A stretch of 64,000 nt of DNA from Clostridium thermarum (GCF_006351925.1 NZ_CP040924.1:3105001-3169000), one strand, 5' to 3'. Shown: positions 41,244 to 49,722, numbered from the stretch's first letter. Notes: generated from the letters alone by a model not told the origin. Numbers and translations are program-made.

Positions 41244-41320
41244 TGTAATTCGGCTAGCCTGAATATAAGTACAATATTCAGTTTATACCTTACACTCCTT
41301 TCATGTATATAAAATAAAAA

Positions 41321-41341
41321 ACCTCTCCGATAAGAAGAGGT
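41321..41341 (-). terminator. Terminator of the SAM-I riboswitch
   Basis: ACCTCT...AGAGGT followed by TTTTTTATTTTAT on the minus strand, overlapping the 3' side of the aptamer region. Confidence 0.8.
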
Positions 41342-41342
41342 A

Positions 41343-41457
41343 CGTGCCACCTTCTCTTATCTTGCAGTAAACTGCCGGAATTGGCACCTTTGTGAAAAAC
41401 TTCACCGGTTGCCGGGTTTCATTGGGCCCTTTCCCTCCACCTCTCTTGATAAGAGTA
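41343..41457 (-). ncRNA. SAM-I riboswitch (S box)
   Basis: On the minus strand: P1 strand CTCTTATC, then AAGAGAGGTGGAGGG, GGGCCCAATGAAACCCGGCA, ACCGG...AAGGTGCCAATTCC, GGCAGTTTACTGC, and the closing GATAAGAG. The GATGAAACCCGGCAACC-like and GGTGCCAATTCC blocks are diagnostic. It controls metK through the terminator at 41321-41341. Confidence 0.96.
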
Positions 41458-41489
41458 TATCCATATTCTATGATTAGTAAGCAAAGTTT

Positions 41490-41518
41490 ATTGTAGCATC
41501 AGTAAAATCACATGTCAA
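41490..41518 (-). promoter_or_regulatory. Promoter of metK
   Basis: TTGACA (41513-41518), 17-base spacer, TACAAT (41490-41495) on the minus strand, about 33 bases before the SAM-I aptamer. Confidence 0.8.
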
Positions 41519-41636
41519 CAGGCATCAGCAATTAATAATAAATAATTAATGTCAATTATTCTAATTCGTATTTTTAATTTAGGGTTTTCATAAAAGGCTA
41601 CCTCACGTGTGTTCTCACAAATTTTCTACGCAATGA

Positions 41637-41664
41637 AAAAAGGATACTTTACGGTATCCTTTTT
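41637..41664 (-). terminator. Terminator of the tRNA cluster
   Basis: AAAAGGATAC / GTATCCTTTT stem with TTTACG loop on plus; on the minus strand followed by TTTTTTCATTG. It lies just after the last tRNA-Tyr. Confidence 0.82.
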
Positions 41665-41665
41665 G

Positions 41666-41750
41666 TGGTGGAGGAAGATGGATTCGAACCATCGAAGTCA
41701 GTGACAACAGATTTACAGTCTGCCCCCTTTGGCCACTCGGGAATTCCTCC
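41666..41750 (-). tRNA. tRNA-Tyr (GTA), copy 2
   Basis: 85-base class II tRNA. Acceptor GGAGGAA / TTCCTCC, anticodon loop CTGTAAA (GTA), long variable arm, T-arm GGTTCGAATCC, encoded CCA. It differs from the copy at 41930-42014 by a few bases in the acceptor, D and T stems. Confidence 0.95.
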
Positions 41751-41754
41751 AAAA

Positions 41755-41830
41755 TGGAGCTGGCAATCGGAATCGAACCAACAACCTGCTGATTACAAGT
41801 CAGCTGCTCTGCCTATTGAGCTATGCCAGC
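41755..41830 (-). tRNA. tRNA-Thr (TGT), copy 2
   Basis: 76 bases. Acceptor GCTGGCA / TGCCAGC, anticodon stem CTGAC with loop CTTGTAA (TGT), T-arm TTGGTTCGATTCCGA, encoded CCA. Sequence appears identical to the copy at 42019-42094. Confidence 0.95.
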
Positions 41831-41841
41831 ATATTAAATTG

Positions 41842-41917
41842 TGGTGGGCACAACAGGGATCGAACCTGTGACCCTCTGCTTGTAAGGCAGATGCTCTCCC
41901 AGCTGAGCTATGCGCCC
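41842..41917 (-). tRNA. tRNA-Val (TAC)
   Basis: 76 bases. Acceptor GGGCGCA / TGTGCCC (one G-U pair), anticodon stem CTGCC with loop TTACAA (TAC), T-arm CAGGTTCGATCCCTG, encoded CCA. It sits between the two Thr-Tyr pairs. Confidence 0.95.
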
Positions 41918-41929
41918 ACGATTTAAATT

Positions 41930-42014
41930 TGGTGGAGGAGAGTGGATTCGAACCACTGAAGTCAGTGACAACAGATTTACAGTCTGCCCCCTTTGGCCGC
42001 TCGGGAACTCCTCC
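41930..42014 (-). tRNA. tRNA-Tyr (GTA), copy 1
   Basis: 85-base class II tRNA with acceptor GGAGGAG / CTCCTCC, anticodon GTA, long variable arm and encoded CCA. Confidence 0.95.
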
Positions 42015-42018
42015 AATA

Positions 42019-42094
42019 TGGAGCTGGCAATCGGAATCGAACCAACAACCTGCTGATTACAAGTCAGCTGCTCTGCCTATTGAGCTATGCCAGC
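42019..42094 (-). tRNA. tRNA-Thr (TGT), copy 1
   Basis: 76 bases, anticodon TGT in CTTGTAA, acceptor GCTGGCA / TGCCAGC, encoded CCA. First gene of the five-tRNA cluster, about 40 bases after its promoter. Confidence 0.95.
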
Positions 42095-42133
42095 ATATTT
42101 CTTCTCAACAACTTATCGCTGTCGACAAGGAAT

Positions 42134-42162
42134 AGTATACATAGAACTCCTTATTAATTCAA
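42134..42162 (-). promoter_or_regulatory. Promoter of the tRNA cluster
   Basis: TTGAAT (42157-42162), 17-base spacer, TATACT (42134-42139) on the minus strand, upstream of the first tRNA-Thr. Confidence 0.75.
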
Positions 42163-42246
42163 ACCTAAATATAGACCATACATCAAGATTAAGTTGCTTT
42201 TTCTTAATTTAACGCCCATTTTCTTAATTTTAAGCCACATTTTACT

Positions 42247-42861
42247 TTATTTATCTATATATGCTTCTATGGTATCTACATACATGTACTTTTCCGCTAT
42301 ATCCTTAACTTTCTCATAGTCCTTGCTGCTCAATCTAGTCTTCAGAAGACTAAAGGTATTGATTATTCCTCTTGATGCATTCTCATCGTATAAATAGTTA
42401 CTTATTCTGGCATAGTCCACTGGTGATATCTTTGAGGCTACGGTAAGCAATCTGGCCTTTTCAGCTAGAGTAAGCCTATCTTCTATTGTGTAGGATTCTA
42501 CCTTAAACACAGCTGCACTATCAGGATATTCCTCTTCCTCCTGCTTTGTCTGGCTTTGCCCTTTATTCTTTCTGTTATCTATAACTACAAAGCTGTGCTC
42601 TTGAGGAATACTTCCCTCTTCTTCCTGCTCAGTTTTTGAATCTTCTTCCTCTGTATTTTTATCATTAACTTTTGAACTATCCCTGCTTTGAGCTTTCAAA
42701 GCCTGCTGTTCATCTGCTTGCTTTTCCTGGTTTTTCTTTTGAACTAATTTCACTTCTTCATATGGCTCAACATCTGTCTGCAGCTTGCTGCTTAATAACA
42801 TTACAGCAACTGACACCGTAGTTGTAAGTACAACTAAAAATGATAGCAGTTTATACTTCAT
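42247..42861 (-). CDS. Membrane-anchored protein of unknown function
   Basis: 204 residues from ATG 42861 (MKYKLLSFLVVLTTTVSVAVMLLSS), behind GGGGTGAGCAAT. Residues 1-25 form a signal anchor. A long Glu/Lys/Gln-rich linker (about 35-115) is followed by a helical C-terminal domain (YTIEDRLTLAEKARLLTVASKISPVDYARISNYL). The domain is extracytoplasmic. Similar proteins occur next to spore and wall genes in Clostridium; function unknown. Divergent from yyaC. Confidence 0.75.
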   Translation of the reverse strand: MKYKLLSFLVVLTTTVSVAVMLLSSKLQTDVEPYEEVKLVQKKNQEKQADEQQALKAQSRDSSKVNDKNTEEEDSKTEQEEEGSIPQEHSFVVIDNRKNKGQSQTKQEEEEYPDSAAVFKVESYTIEDRLTLAEKARLLTVASKISPVDYARISNYLYDENASRGIINTFSLLKTRLSSKDYEKVKDIAEKYMYVDTIEAYIDK

Positions 42862-42970
42862 ATTGCTCACCCCTATCTAACATTTTTTCATTTTTTCCAT
42901 TTTTTATTCTAATTAACCTTAATATTCTAAATGTTTTTTTCATATATATTATCGAGGGGGTGTTGAGTGC

Positions 42971-43513
42971 TTGAATAAAATCAAAGTGCATTATAAAGAT
43001 ATACTTGCTTATTACGAGTTAGCCTACTTTATAAAAGACTATATCGATGAAAATACTTTAATTGTTTGTATTGGAACCGATAGGTGTATCGGTGATTGTC
43101 TTGGTCCATTGGTTGGGACATTTCTAAAGGAGAAATGTCTGCCGCTGCCTGTGTATGGTACAATATCGGAACCCATCCACGCTTTGAATCTTGACAAAAG
43201 ACTAGCTGAAATTAAAAATCTTCACCCCAAAGCAAATATTATAGGCGTAGATGCCTGTTTAGGCGATGGCGATTGTATTGGTGAAATTCAGGGCAGAGAT
43301 TATCCTATACATCCAGGAAAAGGTGTAGGAAAATCACTTCCAGATGTTGGCGAAAGTTCAATCATTGGTATTGTTGATTCTTCTGATAATAATGAACTTT
43401 TTACCAATAGAACTATCCGGCTTAACTTAATAATGGAAATGTCCAGAGTAATAGCTGACGGAATTTTACATGCTGTATATCTATCTCTCAATAGGCAAAA
43501 GAGAATTTTTTAA
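42971..43513 (+). CDS. yyaC: YyaC-like spore protease (DUF1256)
   Basis: 180 residues with a TTG start at 42971 behind GAGGGGG. The GPR-like fold shows VCIGTDRCIGDCLGPLVGTFL (about 35-55), NIIGVDACLGDGDCIGEIQ (about 89-107) and GKSLPDVGESSIIGIVD. YyaC-family proteins are related to germination protease GPR and are made during sporulation. A plus-strand gene isolated between minus-strand units. Confidence 0.9.
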   Translation: MNKIKVHYKDILAYYELAYFIKDYIDENTLIVCIGTDRCIGDCLGPLVGTFLKEKCLPLPVYGTISEPIHALNLDKRLAEIKNLHPKANIIGVDACLGDGDCIGEIQGRDYPIHPGKGVGKSLPDVGESSIIGIVDSSDNNELFTNRTIRLNLIMEMSRVIADGILHAVYLSLNRQKRIF

Positions 43514-43586
43514 TACTCATATATAACTGATCATGAGATTATTAAGATCTTCGATTATCACAAGTATGTAAAGATATCAACAAAAA

Positions 43587-43622
43587 AGATTTGCGAATGT
43601 GGTTTATTACATTCGCAAATCT
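43587..43622. terminator. Bidirectional terminator between yyaC and mbl
   Basis: A 14-base perfect stem, AGATTTGCGAATGT / ACATTCGCAAATCT, with an 8-base loop. On the minus strand it is followed by TTTTTTG; on the plus strand preceded by A-rich and followed by AAAAAAA. Confidence 0.8.
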
Positions 43623-43655
43623 AAAAAAACGGTATCAAAATATATCACCATTTAA

Positions 43656-44672
43656 TCACATACTAATAATACTAGAATCCAATTCATCTAAATAATCAAG
43701 GGATTTACCGGTTCCTATTGCTACGCATTCTACAGAATTCTCTGCAATAAATACCGGAACCTTTGTAGCTTCGGATATCCTTTTGTCTAATCCGTGCAAT
43801 AAGGCTCCTCCCCCAGTCATTACAATTCCCTTTTCCATTATATCAGCAGCTAGTTCCGGTGGAGTTTTTTCCAATACTGAATGAGCGCATTCTACAATTG
43901 CTGTAACAGTCTCATTTAAAGCCTCTCTTATCTCTTCGGAAGTAACAGTAAGGTTAGTTGGTAAACCTGTAATCAAATCCCTTCCTCGTATCTCCATTGA
44001 AGTGTCTTTATCTCTCTTATAGGCTGTACCAATATTAATTTTAATATCTTCTGCCGTCCTCTCACCTATCATTAACTTGTGCTTTTTTCTTATGTATCTT
44101 ATTATGGCCTCATCAAACTTGTCTCCTGCCACCTTAATAGAAGATCTTACAACCATTCCGTCAAGTGAGATAACTGCTATATCAGTAGTACCTCCACCAA
44201 TATCTATAATCATGTTTCCACTTGCTTTAGTTATATCTAGGCCTGCACCAATTGCAGCTGCCAGGGGTTCTTCCATCAAAAAAACCTTTTTTGCTCCTGC
44301 ATTAATAGCAGCATCTTTTACTGCTCTCTTTTCAACTTCTGTTGCTTCACAAGGAACGCACACCATAACTCGGGGAGCAGAAATTCTTCTCTTTCCACAG
44401 GCTTTTTTGATAAAATATTTAAGCATTTTCTCTGTAATATCATAATCTGAAATTACACCATCTCTTAATGGTCTTATGGCAACAATATTTCCAGGTGTTC
44501 TTCCGATCATCTGTCTTGCATCTTGTCCTACAGCTAAAACCTTATTGGTTGTTTTGTCGATTGCTACTACTGATGGCTCTTCCAGAATAACACCCTTACC
44601 TTTAACATACACAAGAACTGTCGCGGTGCCCAAATCTATCCCCATATCCGCGCCCATACCAAAAAACCACAT
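43656..44672 (-). CDS. mbl: MreB-like cell-shape protein Mbl
   Basis: 338 residues from ATG 44672 (MWFFGMGADMGIDLGTATVLV). Actin fold: phosphate 1 loop GIDLGTATVLVYVKGKGVILEEPSVVAID, phosphate 2 MIIDIGGGTTDIAVISL (about 160-176) and adenosine motif GIVMTGGGALLHGLD (about 284-298). It forms membrane-bound filaments that guide cell-wall synthesis. The neighbour spoIIID upstream matches the mbl locus of Firmicutes, so I prefer Mbl over MreB. Confidence 0.92.
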   Translation of the reverse strand: MWFFGMGADMGIDLGTATVLVYVKGKGVILEEPSVVAIDKTTNKVLAVGQDARQMIGRTPGNIVAIRPLRDGVISDYDITEKMLKYFIKKACGKRRISAPRVMVCVPCEATEVEKRAVKDAAINAGAKKVFLMEEPLAAAIGAGLDITKASGNMIIDIGGGTTDIAVISLDGMVVRSSIKVAGDKFDEAIIRYIRKKHKLMIGERTAEDIKINIGTAYKRDKDTSMEIRGRDLITGLPTNLTVTSEEIREALNETVTAIVECAHSVLEKTPPELAADIMEKGIVMTGGGALLHGLDKRISEATKVPVFIAENSVECVAIGTGKSLDYLDELDSSIISM

Positions 44673-44761
44673 TCCTAAACCCACTCCTGACATATTACAT
44701 ATTATTAATTATTTTGCTATAAGATTACAAATTTCTCATTTTCATTATACTAGGAATGTGG

Positions 44762-45016
44762 TTAACCTTCAATAGCTTTATATTTCATCTTCGTGGCTTT
44801 TCCACCTCTGATGTGTCTTTCTGCCTTATTTAAATCCAGAATAAGCTTTGCTTGCATAGCAACAGCCGGATTAATCTTTGGTAACCTCTCTGTCATGTCT
44901 TTGTGTATAGTGCTCTTACTAACGCCAAAAACCTTTGCTGTTTTTCTAATAGTTGCCTTAGAATCTATGATATAATTAGCGACTTCAAGAACACGTTCTT
45001 CGATGTAGTCTTTCAA
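44762..45016 (-). CDS. spoIIID: Sporulation regulator SpoIIID
   Basis: 84 residues with a TTG start at 45016 behind AAGGAGGCAGCACT. The HTH is ATIRKTAKVFGVSKSTIHKDMTERLPKINP (about 20-49), nearly invariant in SpoIIID, followed by ILDLNKAERHIRGGKATKMKY. It represses or activates mother-cell genes after SigE. Location between spoIIQ and mbl is conserved. Confidence 0.97.
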   Translation of the reverse strand: MKDYIEERVLEVANYIIDSKATIRKTAKVFGVSKSTIHKDMTERLPKINPAVAMQAKLILDLNKAERHIRGGKATKMKYKAIEG

Positions 45017-45147
45017 AGTGCTGCCTCCTTAACTCTCTATTATTTATAAATATGCGCTTATTTATTCTTAAATTACCTTTATCCAAACAACTATCAACTT
45101 TTTGTTCCCTTAAGTACCATATCTTTGCATATTTACAGCTATCAGTA

Positions 45148-45192
45148 CCCTACCGGATAATACCTGAGATCTATCAAGTACATCCGGCAGGG
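45148..45192. terminator. Possible terminator between spoIIQ and spoIIID
   Basis: CCCTACCGGAT (45148-45158) and ATCCGGCAGGG (45182-45192) pair over 11 positions with one mismatch or wobble. There is no U-tract after it, so termination would be weak. Confidence 0.5.
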
Positions 45193-45200
45193 AACTAAAA

Positions 45201-45926
45201 TTAATTTTTCTCTAAAGGACTATAAGTTACATATTTTGCAGGATTAACATATTGATTATCCTTCATTACTTCAAAATGAAGATGGTCGCCATAGTATTCA
45301 TTAGAGTAACTTCCTCTAGTTTTTCCTACGGCACCAATAACCTGGCTCTTCTTCACAGTATCGCCAACTTTTACTTTTACGTCCTCTTTTAAGTTAGCAT
45401 ATACAGTCTTCAGGCCATTTTGGTGATCAATAATAATATATTGACCAAGCTCTGTACCATCATTGTGAATGGCTTCCACTTTACCGTCTAATACTGAGTA
45501 AACAGGGCTATCAACCTTTGCCACAATTTCAATTCCGTTATTTGTCTTATAAGTTCCTATGGTTTCGCATTTTACCAAACCGGTATTATAAGTTGTGGCC
45601 TTTGTTCCTTCAACAGGTTTCACAAACGTGTAATCGACAGTTTGTGATACTGCTGTAGAATCTGAGCCATTTTTAGGAACAGAAATATTGGTATCATTTT
45701 TCACCTGAGTAGCGTTTGGTATCTCAGTAGTCTGCCCATCAGTATTATTTGCGGCCAGATTTGTTTCTGTAGTCTCCTGTACTACCGGCGGCTTAGTAAC
45801 TGACTTGCTATTTCTTGCAGTAATAGCAGCAACCGTAGCTACAATACAGAGGCACACAAACAATATTACGTAGAATCCCTCCTTCTTAAAGAAGTTTGAT
45901 GATTTGTCAAATAATCTTTTGTCCAT
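45201..45926 (-). CDS. spoIIQ: SpoIIQ, M23-type sporulation protein
   Basis: 241 residues from ATG 45926 (MDKRLFDKSSNFFKKEG), behind GGAGGTGTTCGT. A cytoplasmic stub, one membrane helix (YVILFVCLCIVATVAAI, about 18-34), a low-complexity linker, then an M23/LytM domain (residues about 125-235). The forespore SpoIIQ and mother-cell SpoIIIAH form the engulfment channel. The first metal motif HxGxD reads NNGIE here while GDHLHFE is kept, so peptidase activity is doubtful, as in Bacillus SpoIIQ. Confidence 0.94.
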   Translation of the reverse strand: MDKRLFDKSSNFFKKEGFYVILFVCLCIVATVAAITARNSKSVTKPPVVQETTETNLAANNTDGQTTEIPNATQVKNDTNISVPKNGSDSTAVSQTVDYTFVKPVEGTKATTYNTGLVKCETIGTYKTNNGIEIVAKVDSPVYSVLDGKVEAIHNDGTELGQYIIIDHQNGLKTVYANLKEDVKVKVGDTVKKSQVIGAVGKTRGSYSNEYYGDHLHFEVMKDNQYVNPAKYVTYSPLEKN

Positions 45927-46164
45927 ACGAACACCTCCTTTTTGTAGTCTGTCCAGAGTACAGCAAATAATACATTTTTCCATTGAAAAATTTTCCTTAT
46001 TTTCTGACTAAAACTGACATCTAATGGTAGATTTTTCATAATAAAAGTTTGATTTTAGTTGTCAAATGTCAGATATTAGATTTTCACGGAAGATTCTGCA
46101 GAATGTATAATTTGAACTCATAATTATATTTAATCTACAAAAAGGAAACTTTATACTAATAAAA

Positions 46165-46220
46165 GGGAATTCAGCCTCGCTGAATTCCCCCAACTCTTAA
46201 TTTTGAATTCTTAATTGTTA
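46165..46220. repeat. Palindromic intergenic repeat, copy 2 (short)
   Basis: GGGAATTCAGC-CTC-GCTGAATTCCC followed by CTTAATTTTGAATTCTTAATTG. The ATTCAGC/GCTGAAT stem and TTAATT tail match the units at 35590 and 49604, but the second hairpin is missing. It directly follows spoIID and may serve as its terminator. Confidence 0.5.
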
Positions 46221-47276
46221 TTGTATTTTCTCAACCTTCGTTCCCTGATAGTAATGAGTTAAAATGCTAATATAGTCATAGCCCTTTTTAGCCATGGCAT
46301 TTGCTCCCCATTGGCTCATGCCGACGCCATGTCCATTTCCCCGGCATAGAATTTCAACTACATACTGCTTAAAATTTAATGTAAAATTAGCAGAATTCAA
46401 ATCCAGCATAAATCTAAACTGTGATCCGGTGATAGTTTCACTGCCGATTTTCATTTTTGTTACTGTGCCCGCGTCGCTGGTTTCCAATATTTCAATCTGT
46501 TTATGTAAGTTTTTTGCTGAAACCTTTGCAGAGGGAAAATTTTTATTTATGTTGTTTGCAAGGTTTTCATATTTAAACTCATAGCTTTTCTTAAAACTTT
46601 CTTTAGCAATTTCTTCTCCAGGACTTTCTACGCTTTTCAGATAGGGTTCACTAAAGCCAAAAACTGTTTGAGCATCTTCAGTTTTTCCGCTGCTGGCCGC
46701 GAAGTACTGTGGTCTCATTACCAGTTGTCCATTGTAGGTCAAGACTTGTCCCTCAGTAGACTTCACTGCACTTACTATTTTGCTCCAAAGCTCTTCCCTT
46801 TTATCTTCTTCCCATCCACTCATCCTGGTATCCTTGTCCATATATACCTGACAATGTACGGTATCACAAAGATCAGCACCTTGATAATTGCTGCATCCGG
46901 TTCCACCTAAAGACTTTAACCTAGATATTGCATAGGTCCTTGCAGCTACCGCTTGAGCCTTTAAGGCCTCCATTTCAAAATTTGCAGGCATTTCTCCCGA
47001 TAATACTCCCGGTAAATACTCCTCTACATCAAATTCCATTATTTTATTTGCTCCGGTCAAATACACCTTTATTTTGTCATACTTAATGCCAAGGTCTCTA
47101 GCTTTTACATTACTTGGATCTAATATGTACTCTTCATTCTTTTTATAAGTCTTATACTTAGTATTAGACTTATAGAATATAGGGGCAATTATAGGAAGAA
47201 TAAGTATTAATGCCGCTATGCCCATAATAATATACTTGCTCTTATTCACGTTAACGGTCCAAATAATTCTTCTCAT
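46218..47276 (-). CDS. spoIID: Stage II sporulation protein SpoIID
   Basis: 352 residues. Membrane anchor at about residues 14-34 (YIIMGIAALILILPIIAPIF). The catalytic Glu of the lytic transglycosylase is in EYLPGVLSGEMPANFEMEALKAQAVAARTYA (about 85-115); a Cys pair and the C-terminal GNGHGVGMSQWGANAMAKKG (about 313-332) are family hallmarks. It cuts septal peptidoglycan during engulfment with SpoIIM and SpoIIP. GGGGGTAAAC precedes the ATG. Confidence 0.97.
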   Translation of the reverse strand: MRRIIWTVNVNKSKYIIMGIAALILILPIIAPIFYKSNTKYKTYKKNEEYILDPSNVKARDLGIKYDKIKVYLTGANKIMEFDVEEYLPGVLSGEMPANFEMEALKAQAVAARTYAISRLKSLGGTGCSNYQGADLCDTVHCQVYMDKDTRMSGWEEDKREELWSKIVSAVKSTEGQVLTYNGQLVMRPQYFAASSGKTEDAQTVFGFSEPYLKSVESPGEEIAKESFKKSYEFKYENLANNINKNFPSAKVSAKNLHKQIEILETSDAGTVTKMKIGSETITGSQFRFMLDLNSANFTLNFKQYVVEILCRGNGHGVGMSQWGANAMAKKGYDYISILTHYYQGTKVEKIQ

Positions 47277-47374
47277 GTTTACCCCCTTAAGTTTTGATTT
47301 TCTATATAAATGTATTTAGTTTTTCTGTTAATTATGACTGAATAAAAGTATATCCTTCCCATCAGGGCAAAGAA

Positions 47375-47404
47375 AAAAGGACTTATAATCGCTTAAGTCC
47401 TTTT
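47375..47404 (-). terminator. Terminator after murA
   Basis: AAAAGGACTTA / TAAGTCCTTTT stem; on the minus strand it is followed by TTC and T-rich DNA, 11 bases after the murA stop. It may separate murA from spoIID. Confidence 0.75.
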
Positions 47405-47414
47405 ACAAAACAAC

Positions 47415-48674
47415 CTATTCTTTTAATCTTCGAATGTCTGCCCCTAACATTTGGATCTTCTTTTCAATTTCTACATAACCTCTATCTATGTGATATATAT
47501 CACCTATAGCTGTAACGCCTTCAGCAGACAGAGCTGCCAGAATTAATGCCGCCCCAGCTCTCAAGTCTGTTGCCTTTACTTCTGCGCCGCAAAGCCGATC
47601 TACACCTTCGATTACAGCACTTCTGCCCTCTATTTTTATTTCTGCCCCCATTCTTTTGAGCTCGCCAACATGCATATATCTGTTTTCAAATATGGTTTCA
47701 GTAATAATGCTCGTTCCCTTTACCGTACTCAACAGTGCCATCATTTGTGCCTGCATGTCTGTTGGAAAGCCAGGATATGGCATAGTTTTGATATCTACAG
47801 GTCTTAGGTCTCTGTCACCGTCTACGATAATGCTTTCTCCCTGTATTTCCATTGCTACCCCGCACTCTGTCAGCTTTGCTATAACAGGCTTCATATGTTC
47901 TTCCATAATACCATTAATCTTTATTTTGCTTTTGGTAATTGCTGCAGCCACCATAAAGGTTCCTGCCTCAATTCTGTCATATATGGGAGTATGGGTAACT
48001 CCTTTTAGCTCCTTTACTCCACTAATCTTTATTGTGTCTGTTCCTGCACCTTTTATTTTTGCTCCCATAGAATTTAAAAAGTGGGCAAGGTCTTCAATTT
48101 CTGGTTCTGCTGCAGCATTTTCTATGGTAGTCTCTCCTTCGGCTAATGCAGCAGCCATCATTATATTCTCAGTAGCTCCCACTGAAGGAAAGTCCAAATA
48201 TATTTTATTTCCTATAAGCTTATTTGTATTGGCTTCCACATATCCATGACCAAGCTTTATTTTGACTCCCAAGGCAGTAAGTCCCTTCAGGTGTAGATCT
48301 ATTGGCCTTGTACCAATATTGCAGCCTCCCGGAAGTGAAATTCTAAACTTGCCGAATCTGGCTATCATAGGTCCCATGATTAGAAAAGATGCTCTCATTT
48401 TTCTTACCAACTCTGGGTTTGGCTCCCCGGTGCATGCCTTAGAAGTGTCTATTGTTATTATGTTATTTGTTCGATTTATATTAACCTCTGCATTTAAAGA
48501 TCTCAATACATCACAAATAACTAACACATCTTCCAGCATTGGTGCATTCCTAATATAGCATTTATCACCGCTAAGGATACTTGCAGCAATAATCGGAAGT
48601 ACAGAATTCTTAGCTGAACTGATATTTACTTCACCACTTAACTTGCATCCACCTTTTACAATTATTTTTTCCAT
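47415..48674 (-). CDS. murA: UDP-GlcNAc 1-carboxyvinyltransferase MurA
   Basis: 419 residues from ATG 48674 (MEKIIVKGGCKLSGEVNISSAKNS), behind GGAGGATAAT. It transfers enolpyruvate to UDP-GlcNAc, the first committed step of peptidoglycan synthesis. The active-site loop LPGGCNIGTRPIDLHLKGL (about 110-128) keeps the Cys that fosfomycin targets. DRIEAGTFMVAAAI and YPGFPTDMQAQMMALL are further hallmarks. It overlaps no neighbour; ywmB ends 20 bases upstream. Confidence 0.96.
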   Translation of the reverse strand: MEKIIVKGGCKLSGEVNISSAKNSVLPIIAASILSGDKCYIRNAPMLEDVLVICDVLRSLNAEVNINRTNNIITIDTSKACTGEPNPELVRKMRASFLIMGPMIARFGKFRISLPGGCNIGTRPIDLHLKGLTALGVKIKLGHGYVEANTNKLIGNKIYLDFPSVGATENIMMAAALAEGETTIENAAAEPEIEDLAHFLNSMGAKIKGAGTDTIKISGVKELKGVTHTPIYDRIEAGTFMVAAAITKSKIKINGIMEEHMKPVIAKLTECGVAMEIQGESIIVDGDRDLRPVDIKTMPYPGFPTDMQAQMMALLSTVKGTSIITETIFENRYMHVGELKRMGAEIKIEGRSAVIEGVDRLCGAEVKATDLRAGAALILAALSAEGVTAIGDIYHIDRGYVEIEKKIQMLGADIRRLKE

Positions 48675-48694
48675 ATTATCCTCCACGAAAATTG

Positions 48695-49390
48695 TTAATA
48701 ACATGTGCTGATTACTGGTGTACCTACTATTACATAAACTCCAGAATCATAGCTGCGAATCGCACAATTTATATCAATTAACTCCTTACCCATTTTCATT
48801 TGTTCACCTTTTCCGGTATAGGCAGTTACACTATAACCCTGGTTTATGCCTATCCAGCTTGCTTTTGAAGCACCGCCCTTTATTAGGGCACTTTCCACTA
48901 TCTTTTTTGCCTCATTAAGGTCCTTCTTTTCCGTTTTTGCCTTTACATATTTAAAGCACTTAAACTGTAAGCCTTCTGCCTTCATTATGTCTTCTAACTT
49001 AGTCTTAAGCACGTCTATGTTATGAAAATTATCTTCTTCAACTATGTTTACCACAATTTTACTCTCCGTTCCCTTCAAATGCTGGACATAGCCCCTACAG
49101 TTTTTTGTTTTAAATTCAATGCAATATTGAAAGGCATCTTTTATTACTTTTACATCCAGAGTCTCTCTATGCAACGGTAAGTTACTAAATAAGCTCACAA
49201 CCTTCTCTTCACCATTACCTTCAAAATCCAGTTCATACTTTAAGCCTTGTTCTACAACCTTTCCTGATGTTTTCTGAAGAATTGCTTCCGTAATTTCTGC
49301 ATTGTTCTTGGCAAAGGAAGTGGTTGCAGTAAAATAAACGACCAATATCAAAACATAAAAGAATAAGAATACATTATATGGCTTTTTCAA
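48695..49390 (-). CDS. YwmB-like secreted protein
   Basis: 231 residues with a TTG start at 49390 (MKKPYNVFLFFYVLILVVYF), behind GGGGGTAATAAC. A signal peptide or anchor is followed by a region with the two-lobed TATA-binding-like fold assigned to YwmB (KLEDIMKAEGLQFKCFKYVKAK near 140; GASKASWIGINQGYSVTAYTGKG near 185). Function unknown; conserved upstream of murA in Firmicutes, which is the main support. Confidence 0.78.
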   Translation of the reverse strand: MKKPYNVFLFFYVLILVVYFTATTSFAKNNAEITEAILQKTSGKVVEQGLKYELDFEGNGEEKVVSLFSNLPLHRETLDVKVIKDAFQYCIEFKTKNCRGYVQHLKGTESKIVVNIVEEDNFHNIDVLKTKLEDIMKAEGLQFKCFKYVKAKTEKKDLNEAKKIVESALIKGGASKASWIGINQGYSVTAYTGKGEQMKMGKELIDINCAIRSYDSGVYVIVGTPVISTCY

Positions 49391-49603
49391 GTTATTACCC
49401 CCTATCTTTTCTATGATTATTGCCAAAAAATAGGAGGCGTATACAAGGAAAATTCTTTTAATATACTATTAATATATAAACTTTCTTAAAAAGTGTGAAA
49501 AAGTGTTTTTGCGGTACCCTACTATTAAGCTGAAAAGACGAAACAAAAGAAATTAAACACTGAAAAAACGGAGGACACTAAGGACATTGATCAAATCAAA
49601 AAA

Positions 49604-49707
49604 AGATTCAGCAACGCTGAATCTAATAAAGATAAATTAAAGATATTTCTCAGCTTCGCTGGGAAATATCTTCCTTAATTGTCAATTGTCCATTGTCAAT
49701 TATCAAT
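49604..49707. repeat. Palindromic intergenic repeat, copy 3
   Basis: AGATTCAGC-AAC-GCTGAATCT (49604-49624), then AGATATTTCTCAGC-TTC-GCTGGGAAATATCT (49641-49671), then CCTTAATTGTCAATTGTCCATTGTCAATTATCAAT. Same order of parts as the unit at 35590-35727. It fills most of the 330-base gap between ywmB and atpC; the rest of the gap shows nothing further. Confidence 0.6.
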
Positions 49708-49722
49708 AAACATCCTCTTCTA

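Noticed and set aside
41343..41457. Considered a T-box leader
   Set aside because: The conserved blocks match the SAM-I aptamer and the gene downstream is metK.
41665..42135. Several 60-70 codon frames on both strands
   Set aside because: They cross the five tRNA genes; such DGFEPSKS-type translations are well-known artefacts of tRNA sequence.
47656..48249. Plus-strand frame of 197 codons
   Set aside because: Lies entirely antisense within murA, which has clear family motifs; no ribosome site.
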